A stretch of DNA of 37,234 bases, taken from an uncultured Butyrivibrio sp. GTDB taxonomy: Bacteria > Bacillota > Clostridia > Lachnospirales > Lachnospiraceae. Shown piece by piece: positions 17,320-25,377 of this stretch. Every line of letters starts with the position of its first letter. The first letter of the stretch is position 1. Under the pieces are notes generated by a model. The model saw only the letters and a program-made list of their open reading frames with translations, ran no database searches and was not told the DNA's origin. The translations under genes and the position numbers were made by a program. The stretch covers positions 1 to 37,234 of the forward strand of contig CAJTON010000006.1 of assembly GCA_910577605.1 (NCBI GenBank), written 5' to 3'.

Positions 17320-19507
17320 TGTTTTTACCCTTAGAAAACCTTATTGCTGCATTTAACCTGATTACCTGATTCTTAATAAAATAAATTAAAACCGAGAGCG
17401 CAAGACTCAACACAATACAGGTTATCCACGAAAGTATTACGTTCTGCGACCAATACACAAGCGGAGGGAAATATGACTTCTCAAACAGGAACGTATGTAC
17501 CAAAAGCATATAACACGAATGCTTTCCAAGAAAACACAATGCTTTTGAAAATTTTCCATGCATATTTGCCCCGATCCTATGCGAAAGGATGATTATGCCA
17601 ACCGCGCTCAAGGAAGCTAATAGTCCGCATATATTCCATTTATCGGCGGAGGCGAATTCCTTATTCCAGTAAAGGCCGGCGCATATGGCGATGATCAGCA
17701 GCACATACTCTAAAAACGTAAACCGCGCGCTCGATATTTTTTCAAGCCAGTCGCTCCTTGCAATCATTACCGCAATAAGCACTATGAAAATATACTGTGT
17801 ATACGATCCTCCGTATGTACTTTTTATTCCCGCCATATTTATAAACTGAAAAAGCACAATAACTAAAGGAACAATAACTGCGCCCCATCTTTTTATCATA
17901 CCGCAAAGCAATGGTATTAAAAGCAAAATAATTTGCGCAAGGCAGATGTACCACCATGTATTGTTCATCATCGGTGTTTTAAAGAAGTCCGACCACCCCA
18001 AAAAATTCAATATGATATATATTATATTCTTATCAAGCCTTATAGCCGGCTGTACGGAAAACAAGAAAGTACCGCAAAACGCGATCCCCCATACAATCCA
18101 GTACGGCTTCATAAGGCTAAGCCAATGCCTTTTGTAATACGACATACAATCGCGGACTGATATCTTGTCTCCCATCGACATATATGATTTGGCAAGCCCG
18201 TACACATATACGAATATAAATAGCCACATACCTATTCTCGCGTACGAAGCAAGGTTAAGCAGCGTTTTCTCAGATATGAATTGTGTAATAACTCCGCTGT
18301 ATGCAATTCTGCCCGCATTGTTAAAAAGCTGGTGGAACACCACAAAGCATATGGCAATTCCATTTATTTTTATGCTCTGACGCCTGTCAAACGGCACAGC
18401 ATCTCTAGCTGATAAAAGCCTCTCCATATCGCAGGCCCTCTTTTGGAGAAAAGCGATTCCCGAAAGCTCCTTAAGCTTTTCTATCACAACCGAGCTGAGT
18501 ATGCTGAGCAGCGCAAGCGCAAATATAATAAGAAAAGGGTTCTTTAGCTTATATAAAAGGTCCTTTCCGTAAATCGTCAGATAAAAAGTATGCAGAGCAA
18601 ATATATTGAAGCTATGCTTTCCAACAAACGCAAAAATGTTCGCAAAAAACGATGAAATCCTGTTAGAGGAACATACTATCAGCTGCACAGTAAACATCAT
18701 GCTTAACGCAAGCGGCAAGTCACCCCAGAATTTGTTATAGCACCTGAATAAAAACGCGGCCAAAGTAACAGCAATAGCGATAATAACCGTCAGCCATTTG
18801 CGCTTGTATTCATGTGACTTTATCCGGTTCAAAACCTGCTTCTCGGAAAAAAGGATCCCCAGCGCAAAAGCGGCGAAATAAAAAACAAAACCGTACTGCG
18901 CCTGTCTGTAAACGGAGAACGGAGCAATGATCTGCAACACTATCCCAAATGCAACAGGAATATATGCATTATACTTCATAATCTTTTTAATAACAGGAAA
19001 AAGAAGATAACATGCAATAATGGTAGACATATACCACCATGTCGGATTCAGTGTTTTAACCGGGTTAAAGTCATAAACAATATCTCTCAAACCCAGAAAA
19101 TCAATAACAAATCCTTCAATTCCTCCCCATGTTCCGTTGATAGATACCCAGCCTAAAGCCAGACCTACTCCCGCATATAATACAAAGATTACCCAGAAAT
19201 TAGTCATAAGCTTTGAAAGCCCGCTTTTCAAAAAGGCAAAATTATATCGTTTGTCTCCGCCATAAAGCTGGTAATTTCTTTTGTACTTCTCATTAAGACC
19301 ATATCCGGACAAAATAATAAATATCGTTACAAATATCTTTGCCTGATAAAAAATATAATTCAGCGCCTGAACTCCGCCTAACTCCCAATGATAATTATAG
19401 AGCGTCTTATCCGTTCGGACAAAGCAATGTATGCCCAAAATCATCAGAATCGCGATTCCTTTATGTACATTCGTATCCTTCAGGCTGAATTTATTCTCTG
19501 AGTTCAT
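17309..19507 (-). CDS. Tandem-duplicated acyltransferase-3 (AT3/OafA-like) membrane protein, copy 2
   Basis: The 732-residue paralogue of the next gene has the same two-domain layout and nearly the same N-terminus (MNSENKFSLKDTNVHKGIAI). Here the N-terminal half retains the catalytic motif (K16-X10-H27). In the C-terminal half the corresponding residues are N382 and Q393, so that His is lost. The pattern is the reverse of its neighbour. It overlaps the GtrB-like gene by 17 bp and has AGAAGGAG before the ATG. The two proteins together probably provide one active N-terminal and one active C-terminal AT3 centre. Whether they form a complex or modify different hydroxyl groups is unknown. Confidence 0.85.
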   Translation of the reverse strand: MNSENKFSLKDTNVHKGIAILMILGIHCFVRTDKTLYNYHWELGGVQALNYIFYQAKIFVTIFIILSGYGLNEKYKRNYQLYGGDKRYNFAFLKSGLSKLMTNFWVIFVLYAGVGLALGWVSINGTWGGIEGFVIDFLGLRDIVYDFNPVKTLNPTWWYMSTIIACYLLFPVIKKIMKYNAYIPVAFGIVLQIIAPFSVYRQAQYGFVFYFAAFALGILFSEKQVLNRIKSHEYKRKWLTVIIAIAVTLAAFLFRCYNKFWGDLPLALSMMFTVQLIVCSSNRISSFFANIFAFVGKHSFNIFALHTFYLTIYGKDLLYKLKNPFLIIFALALLSILSSVVIEKLKELSGIAFLQKRACDMERLLSARDAVPFDRRQSIKINGIAICFVVFHQLFNNAGRIAYSGVITQFISEKTLLNLASYARIGMWLFIFVYVYGLAKSYMSMGDKISVRDCMSYYKRHWLSLMKPYWIVWGIAFCGTFLFSVQPAIRLDKNIIYIILNFLGWSDFFKTPMMNNTWWYICLAQIILLLIPLLCGMIKRWGAVIVPLVIVLFQFINMAGIKSTYGGSYTQYIFIVLIAVMIARSDWLEKISSARFTFLEYVLLIIAICAGLYWNKEFASADKWNICGLLASLSAVGIIILSHRIGANMHGKFSKALCFLGKHSCYMLLVHTFLFEKSYFPPLVYWSQNVILSWITCIVLSLALSVLIYFIKNQVIRLNAAIRFSKGKNNEH

Positions 19508-20447
19508 CCTTCTTTTCTCCTTCTATGCTCCCTACAACTTCACGAATACAATATTGCGGCTGCCCGCTTACAAGCATATAAATTTTACCCACATATTCAC
19601 CCAGCAGACCAAGCATAAGCATAAGAATGCCTCCAATAAGCAGAAGCACCGCCATATATGAAGTATAACCTGCCGCTATCGAAGGATGAATAAGCTTACG
19701 AATAACAAGAATTATCCCCAATATACCTCCTCCAAACGAAGAAAACAAACCCAATATACTCGCTAAACGCAACGGCACTAAAGAAAAATTAGTAAATTCA
19801 GTAAGCCACATATTTACAAGCTTTTTCAGGCTGTAGCCGGAATGCCCGGACATTCTTGCTCTTTGCTCCACTTCCACATTAGCCACCTTGTCGGTGCATC
19901 TCATAAGGTACGCCCCAGCCGAAACAAAAGGACTATGATAATTTTTCAGAGCTTTAATTGCGTAAGAACTCCACGCAAGAAACGGCGAATTATAAATTCC
20001 CTTCTTTTTGGCGCCTGTCAGTTCAAGCAATTTAGTATTAACAGCGCTTGATATACGCCTGAATAAATTCTGTTTTTTGCCGGAAAAATGCGCGTATACT
20101 AAATCGTAGCCTTCATTAATTTTATCAACCAGATCATAAATCTTATCAGAAGGATGCTGACCGTCATCATCAACACATACGGCTATATCTCCTTTTATAT
20201 AACCAATCGCCGCCATTTTCGCATTTGCCTGCCCAAAATTCCTCGCCAGGTCTATAGCAACTATACAGGAATCTTTTTTTGCCAAATCAGCTATTACTTG
20301 GAATGTATTATCCTTAGAGCAGTCATTAACTAAAATAATTTGATATTTGTTTCCTTGTCTTTTGACAATTTCTTTTTTTATTTCTTCCACAACTGTTTCT
20401 ATCATTTTTGAAGAATTATAGCATGGAATTATTATTGTAATCAGCAT
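19491..20447 (-). CDS. GtrB/ArnC-type undecaprenyl-phosphate glycosyltransferase (GT2)
   Basis: The 318-residue protein has an N-terminal GT-A domain (IIIPCYNSSKMIE, VNDCSKDNT, DLARNFGQANAKMAA, CVDDDGQHPSD with the metal-binding acidic cluster at 93-95) and two C-terminal membrane helices at about 232-255 and 266-290, followed by LLGEYVGKIYMLVSGQPQY. This is the GtrB/CsbB/ArnC pattern: it loads a sugar from a nucleotide donor onto undecaprenyl phosphate in the cytoplasm. It needs a GT-C partner to transfer the sugar outside the membrane, and two candidates lie on either side. GAGGTAAACACA precedes its ATG. The donor sugar cannot be read from sequence. With wecE upstream, a Fuc4N derivative is a reasonable guess. 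Confidence 0.9.
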   Translation of the reverse strand: MLITIIIPCYNSSKMIETVVEEIKKEIVKRQGNKYQIILVNDCSKDNTFQVIADLAKKDSCIVAIDLARNFGQANAKMAAIGYIKGDIAVCVDDDGQHPSDKIYDLVDKINEGYDLVYAHFSGKKQNLFRRISSAVNTKLLELTGAKKKGIYNSPFLAWSSYAIKALKNYHSPFVSAGAYLMRCTDKVANVEVEQRARMSGHSGYSLKKLVNMWLTEFTNFSLVPLRLASILGLFSSFGGGILGIILVIRKLIHPSIAAGYTSYMAVLLLIGGILMLMLGLLGEYVGKIYMLVSGQPQYCIREVVGSIEGEKKDELRE

Positions 20448-20457
20448 TGTGTTTACC

Positions 20458-22251
20458 TCAGTTTTCGTAAAATTTGATGACGGCGCATTGCTCTATTTCA
20501 TCGACAATTTCGTAATGAAAATTCGGATACTCCTTTCCCAAATACAAAAACAACTCCGAGCTTTCCAGATTATCTGTGTTTCCGATAAAATAAACATTGT
20601 CATCTATCAAATTATGAGTATAGAATGATTCATATCCCATACTTTCAATTTGCTGATAAAATGTCGGCGTATAAATATAGCTGCTCCCCCATGGCAGCAT
20701 ATTCAAAGGAGCATCCTCTATATTTTTATATTCAGTCATAGCGCTATAATTTTGTATAAAGTGCGGTTCGTATACATATATATTTTCCTTATGCTCTATG
20801 CAATAGTTTTCCACAGCAAGCACTCTGTCTACCATGCCAGCACGATAATTGTATCCGGAAACAATCCCCCTATTAAATGTATTCAGAAAAACAAAACAGC
20901 AAACAGTAATTAATAATGAATAGCCTAATCTTTTCGCCGCATATTTTACATTATATTCGATACTTTCGGGCTTTTCAGCGCAGTATAACCTCAATAACTG
21001 AATAATATTAATAATCCCAAAGGGGATGAAGCACGACATCCATGCTCTTAATGGAAGCCTTGCTCGAATTGCCAAAAAAGATATTAAAATAGCAGTTCCT
21101 GCATAGTTGAACAATAAAGTAAGATATATAGGCGCATTTTCCCTTTTGCTCTTATCTTTATAGAACAAATAAATCAATTCTAAAAGCATAAGTATCGACA
21201 ATAACATATGAAGCTTTACAATAGGCTCGCTTTTATACAAAGATCGCACAGATGTGGTTGCATTTTCAACTATTTCTTCTTTACTCAAAGAATTAAACCA
21301 TGAAAAGGGTTCCACAAAAGAAGATAAAGCTTCCTTGTTAAAGCGTTCATCAATAAAATACATTTCTTGTGCCAAATTATAAAATTCTTCAGACCAGCCA
21401 ATAGAATCAAATAACTCGGGATTATCCTTGTAAGAGTCATGCGGGTAATCCCAGTACGAAACACGGTATTTATTATAAGACAGATATTCCTGCCATTCCT
21501 CTGAACTTTTTGCAGTATTGTTATAATAAAACGCCGATGCTATTCCAAAAATAGTCAAAGGTAGAAATAATGTGATAAGGCGTATGAAAATTTTTTTATT
21601 ATGTTTGCTTATCATATGGAATAAATGATAAGCAAATACCACCGCCATATAGCAGCATATTGCATATATATTATTTTTTGAGATGAGAAATGTAACAAAA
21701 AGAAGAACTGATGATAATATAATATCAATATACTGCGTTATATTTTTATCTTCATCATCTATAGCTAACAGCATTGCGATAGCCGCCGCGCCTGCCATTA
21801 CCGCAGTAATCTCAAAATGTATCATTATAGTTGAAATTATGCATAATGCCAAATATGACGCAATATGTATAGAAACTGCACAGCCGAATTTTATATTTTT
21901 TTTATAGCATAGCTTGTATATGGTTTTCCCAATCGCGCTGCTGCTTACGACAATCAGCGCAAAATGATATATAATATACCACGGTACTTTAGGGGCAAAT
22001 TTATAAAGTCCCGCAATAGCAGAGCCGAGAATAGCATTACAAAACAGATAATTTCCCACGGGTTCTCCCGTTGCATATCCCGCATATACATATCGCAATC
22101 TAGTATCATCAATAGTCATAAAAACAGGACGAAAAAATAAAAACAGGATCCCCACGATCAAACAGGAAATAAAGACAGACCATATCCATCTGCCAGTCTC
22201 TTTTGTATATATTTTTCTCATAATCAACTGGACTCTACTTATATGACTCAT
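20458..22251 (-). CDS. GT-C-like membrane glycosyltransferase candidate, first copy
   Basis: The 597-residue protein has about ten predicted helices and a soluble C-terminal region of about 130 residues. The acidic pair D48-D49 (FMTIDDTRLRYVYAGY) follows the first helix, as in GT-C enzymes, and the layout is shared with the gene at 13355-15157. It ends 10 nt before the GtrB-like gene, the usual pairing of a polyprenyl-phosphate-sugar synthase with the enzyme that uses it. The ATG at 22251 is chosen because GAGGAG lies 7 nt before it. A TTG at 22266 is upstream of that site. The gene is noticeably AT-rich (about 22-32% GC in sampled rows) compared with genes on either flank. Confidence 0.65.
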   Translation of the reverse strand: MSHISRVQLIMRKIYTKETGRWIWSVFISCLIVGILFLFFRPVFMTIDDTRLRYVYAGYATGEPVGNYLFCNAILGSAIAGLYKFAPKVPWYIIYHFALIVVSSSAIGKTIYKLCYKKNIKFGCAVSIHIASYLALCIISTIMIHFEITAVMAGAAAIAMLLAIDDEDKNITQYIDIILSSVLLFVTFLISKNNIYAICCYMAVVFAYHLFHMISKHNKKIFIRLITLFLPLTIFGIASAFYYNNTAKSSEEWQEYLSYNKYRVSYWDYPHDSYKDNPELFDSIGWSEEFYNLAQEMYFIDERFNKEALSSFVEPFSWFNSLSKEEIVENATTSVRSLYKSEPIVKLHMLLSILMLLELIYLFYKDKSKRENAPIYLTLLFNYAGTAILISFLAIRARLPLRAWMSCFIPFGIINIIQLLRLYCAEKPESIEYNVKYAAKRLGYSLLITVCCFVFLNTFNRGIVSGYNYRAGMVDRVLAVENYCIEHKENIYVYEPHFIQNYSAMTEYKNIEDAPLNMLPWGSSYIYTPTFYQQIESMGYESFYTHNLIDDNVYFIGNTDNLESSELFLYLGKEYPNFHYEIVDEIEQCAVIKFYEN

Positions 22252-22307
22252 ATGTACACTCCTCAATTAGAAATTGTAAATCATCCCCCATTCTTATACA
22301 TACAAAA

Positions 22308-23588
22308 TCAATCTTCAAAAAGTCGTTTTGTATCAAATTGAGGAAGAAGAATAGAATTATCATTATAATCAAGTACATCCAAAGTCGAATATACACGATC
22401 AATTATTTTTGCAAGTTCTTCAGTGTCTTTAGCTGCAACTGTAACTCTAATACATATCTGCCTTTGTGTGCCAAGCGCATCTTCTGCTATCTCGTCTCCC
22501 TCGTGATACCATAATGTAACACCAAGCGTTTCCTCCCACGACTTAATTTCGTCAACACCGATAATTTTTTTAATTCTTGAAGGTCTTGCTATTATTGAAA
22601 GAGTGCAGCAAGTCTTAGGCAATTTAGGCTGTACAAAATCTCTTATTCTGTAATCCTCCATGTGTCCTGTCAAAGAATAATTTACAACCATCTCCATAGG
22701 GTTAAATCCGCATAAAGCGTCCAAAATCTGATATTGCTTTGCTCCGTTAATACGATAACCCATTTCATAAAAATAAACTATTCCGTCTTCCACGCATCCT
22801 TGCAAAAACAAAGTTCCATTCTTCATTCCAATTGAGCGGAACATAGCGACTACTTTTTCATTCTCTTTATCCAAATAAGAATCCGTATATTTAGAAGGAT
22901 AAACATAGGCAACAGGAAGCGGAACATGTATGCCGTCGCCCTCCTGCATATATCTGTCATGAAGCACCGAGGGATAAATTTCTCCGTCCTGCAAGATATA
23001 ATTCACTCCCACTTGGTCTCCCGAAATGTATTTTTCCAATATGATATTTCCCTTTTTAGATGTCTTAAGGGCTTTTTTGTGGGCATTTATTAGCTCCTCT
23101 TCAGAGTTACATATAGTAATTCCACGATTTCCGGAGCTATCCACAGGTTTAATTATAACAGGGTACGATATATTCTTAAGCCAATCAGCGGAGACTTCCG
23201 AAGCTACCGAATACTCAGGAGTAGATGGAACGTTATTACCCCTGCACAATTTCTTAAATCCAGCTTTATCCATAGTTGTGGTAACCTGACTCTCAGTCGC
23301 ATAAAACGGCTTCCCTATCCGTTCGCTGAGGCGCTGCGAGCATATAACATTAAAATCATCAAAGCCTGAAATAACTCCATCAACATTGGATGCTATGCAT
23401 TTCTCAGCCAAAGTATCAATATCTGCAGTACTAATCAGCCAAGCTTCATCGGCTATACTTTTTGCCGGAGAATTTTCATAATAGTCAGAAACTATTACAT
23501 ATGCCCCCCTTGATCTGGCATTTTCAACAAGCTCCATAATCATAGCAACTCCGCCCAAAACCAATAACCTTTTTCCTGTTAAATCCAT
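22308..23588 (-). CDS. ATP-grasp carboxylate-amine ligase-like protein
   Basis: The 426-residue protein shows a full ATP-grasp core: pre-ATP-grasp Rossmann-like part (KRLLVLGGVAMIMELV), lysine K147 in YPVIIKPVDSSGNRGI, hinge ILEKYISGDQVGVNY (E185), and metal ligands E275 and N281 in FYEMGYRINGAKQY. Such enzymes form an acyl phosphate from a carboxylate and ATP and join it to an amine or thiol. The protein resembles the carbamoyl-phosphate-synthase-like/PylC group and not D-Ala-D-Ala ligase. The ATG at 23588 follows AAGGAG by about 10 nt, 22 nt after the PanE-like stop. Lying in an operon with wecE and WbqC, it may attach an amino or hydroxy acid to the 4-amino group of the sugar, which is inference. 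Confidence 0.85.
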   Translation of the reverse strand: MDLTGKRLLVLGGVAMIMELVENARSRGAYVIVSDYYENSPAKSIADEAWLISTADIDTLAEKCIASNVDGVISGFDDFNVICSQRLSERIGKPFYATESQVTTTMDKAGFKKLCRGNNVPSTPEYSVASEVSADWLKNISYPVIIKPVDSSGNRGITICNSEEELINAHKKALKTSKKGNIILEKYISGDQVGVNYILQDGEIYPSVLHDRYMQEGDGIHVPLPVAYVYPSKYTDSYLDKENEKVVAMFRSIGMKNGTLFLQGCVEDGIVYFYEMGYRINGAKQYQILDALCGFNPMEMVVNYSLTGHMEDYRIRDFVQPKLPKTCCTLSIIARPSRIKKIIGVDEIKSWEETLGVTLWYHEGDEIAEDALGTQRQICIRVTVAAKDTEELAKIIDRVYSTLDVLDYNDNSILLPQFDTKRLFED

Positions 23589-23610
23589 CTTTTTATTTCT
23601 CCTTAAGATT

Positions 23611-24552
23611 TTATTCTGTACATGAAACTTCTTCAAGTTCTGCAATGCCTACTTTTTCTTTAGCTTTAATTGCATAATACAATATTCTGTTTACAGGGGT
23701 CGGTACTCCATATTCCTGACCAAGCTTTATAACCGTCCCCGCAAAACAATCAATCTCTGTTTGCCGTCTTGCTTCAATGTCCTGCAGCATGGACGTCTTT
23801 TTCTCCGGAGGGTAATTTATAAGTATCTGTACAATGTCATCTATATCCTTCTCTGTTAATCCTATGTTTAATTTATAAGACACTTCAACTATTTCACGGA
23901 TCGCATCCCTAACCAAAATAATAATCTCTTCAAACGCGCCAAAATACTTAAATTTTGCTCCCGTAAGCACAGAAACCTGATTAGAACCTATATTAATCAT
24001 CCATTTTCTCCAAAGCATATATCGCATATTATGATAAACATTGGAGTCTATTCCAGCCGCTACAAAGATATCTCTTACCTCATATATAAAATCCGGAAGC
24101 TCTTCGTCTTTCGCGAAGCCTATTTGTACTTCTCCTCTGACAGATACCGTAACGTTCTGTTGAATTCTGTTTGCGTCGGTACGCATAACAATTCCATATG
24201 GTACAGCATTATTAGGATAAGCTTTTCTAACGGTATCCACGGCAGATATGCCGTTTAAGAGAGGAAGGATAATAGTCGAAGGGGTTACCGCCGGAGCAAT
24301 ATCCTGCAACACTTTCTCTAAACTATAATTTTTAATACATAAAATTATTAAATCCAGTCCCTTTCCGTCATAATCAGAATATACATTAGGCATAATTTTT
24401 TTGTTATTTACAATCACACCATTCTTTTTTAATCTTTCAGCGCGTTCTCCATACGCAATAAAACAAAAATCGTCACCGTATTTTTCATATAGCTTGCTTC
24501 CAAGAGAACATCCAACCGCGCCTGCACCCGCAATACCGATATGTCTTATCAT
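23611..24552 (-). CDS. Ketopantoate reductase (PanE/ApbA) family oxidoreductase
   Basis: The 313-residue protein has an N-terminal NADPH-binding motif GAGAVG (residues 9-14), LCIKNYSLEKVL, LLNGI around N100, the catalytic lysine region WRKWMINIGSNQ (K183), and the C-terminal SMLQDIEARRQTEID (E266) followed by GVPTPVN. All hallmarks of 2-dehydropantoate 2-reductase are present, so it is expected to reduce a 2-oxo acid to an (R)-2-hydroxy acid. It could be the true pantothenate enzyme. Its place between WbqC and an ATP-grasp ligase instead suggests it makes a hydroxy acid for sugar acylation. The 104-bp gap before it holds a 7-bp perfect hairpin. Confidence 0.85.
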   Translation of the reverse strand: MIRHIGIAGAGAVGCSLGSKLYEKYGDDFCFIAYGERAERLKKNGVIVNNKKIMPNVYSDYDGKGLDLIILCIKNYSLEKVLQDIAPAVTPSTIILPLLNGISAVDTVRKAYPNNAVPYGIVMRTDANRIQQNVTVSVRGEVQIGFAKDEELPDFIYEVRDIFVAAGIDSNVYHNMRYMLWRKWMINIGSNQVSVLTGAKFKYFGAFEEIIILVRDAIREIVEVSYKLNIGLTEKDIDDIVQILINYPPEKKTSMLQDIEARRQTEIDCFAGTVIKLGQEYGVPTPVNRILYYAIKAKEKVGIAELEEVSCTE

Positions 24553-24634
24553 ATATTTTATTCCTCATATAGCATAATATTTTATTCTTTGCTTAAGCTA
24601 TGTAAAAATGTATTTAGGTATTTATATTACCTGC

Positions 24635-24656
24635 AGTTTTCACTTCATGGAAAACT
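24635..24656 (-). other. Intra-operon hairpin between the WbqC-like and PanE-like genes
   Basis: AGTTTTC (24635-24641) and GAAAACT (24650-24656) form a perfect 7-bp stem with an 8-nt loop, immediately after the WbqC stop codon. No U-run follows on the minus strand, so it is not a standard terminator. It may mark an RNA processing or partial attenuation point. Confidence 0.4.
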
Positions 24657-25358
24657 TTAATTGTTTTTAAAGCTTTTCATATAAGCAGGAGCATCTTTAC
24701 CAACGTTAAAAATCAAATCCAAAACGGTTACACCATGCTCAAATGTATCTGATAGCTGCTTATATTCAGGGTATCCGGAATAATCCATCCATGCAAGTTC
24801 AACTCCTGCCTGTTCAAACAGTTCATCAACAATATAATCCTTCGCCGCAGGACCAGAAAGATAATAATCCCCGCCGGCTGATTTCACAAGTCCAATCAGA
24901 CGTTCCGTCTTACCGTCAACAAGCTCATAATCCGAACTCCATGTTATTTTTGTCTTTATCCCAAGAATATCACATATCTCTTTAAGAAATCTGTAATTAA
25001 TAATGCTGATATACTCTTCATCTTTACACTGTTCATATACCTGATGGATCCGTTCAGCATACTCGTCAAAATGTTTAGCCTTTGAATAATTATGGCAAAT
25101 ACTCTTCCAATGATTATCCGCCCATTGATTATCAACAACCTTGGTTTCATTAATTTTTTGAAAGAATTTACCCTTATTTTCAACCGGTATGCTCAGCCAC
25201 AACAAACCGTTTGGAGTAATTATTTTGTTACGATTTCTCCAATCGCGGCGCGTATACTGCATATCATCATATAAGATAAATTCGTCCACCATGTTGATAA
25301 TGTCAAAATATCCCTTCCATGGAATATAATTTGACTGTAATATTGCCACTTTTTTCAT
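24657..25358 (-). CDS. WbqC-family protein
   Basis: The 233-residue protein matches the WbqC family (PF08889) throughout: VAILQSNYIPWKGYFDIIN, a DEFILYDDMQYTRRDWRNRNKI segment, WLSIPV, DNQWADNHWKSI, and a C-terminal YLSGPAAKDYI. The family is frequent in O-antigen and capsule loci, especially next to amino-sugar genes, and has been linked to acylation of 4-amino-4,6-dideoxy sugars, but its reaction is not established as far as I know. It starts 19 nt after wecE with AGAGGT upstream, so it is almost certainly co-expressed with the aminotransferase. A role in N-acylation of Fuc4N is the leading hypothesis. Confidence 0.88.
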   Translation of the reverse strand: MKKVAILQSNYIPWKGYFDIINMVDEFILYDDMQYTRRDWRNRNKIITPNGLLWLSIPVENKGKFFQKINETKVVDNQWADNHWKSICHNYSKAKHFDEYAERIHQVYEQCKDEEYISIINYRFLKEICDILGIKTKITWSSDYELVDGKTERLIGLVKSAGGDYYLSGPAAKDYIVDELFEQAGVELAWMDYSGYPEYKQLSDTFEHGVTVLDLIFNVGKDAPAYMKSFKNN

Positions 25359-25377
25359 AAAAAATACCTCTTATTAT

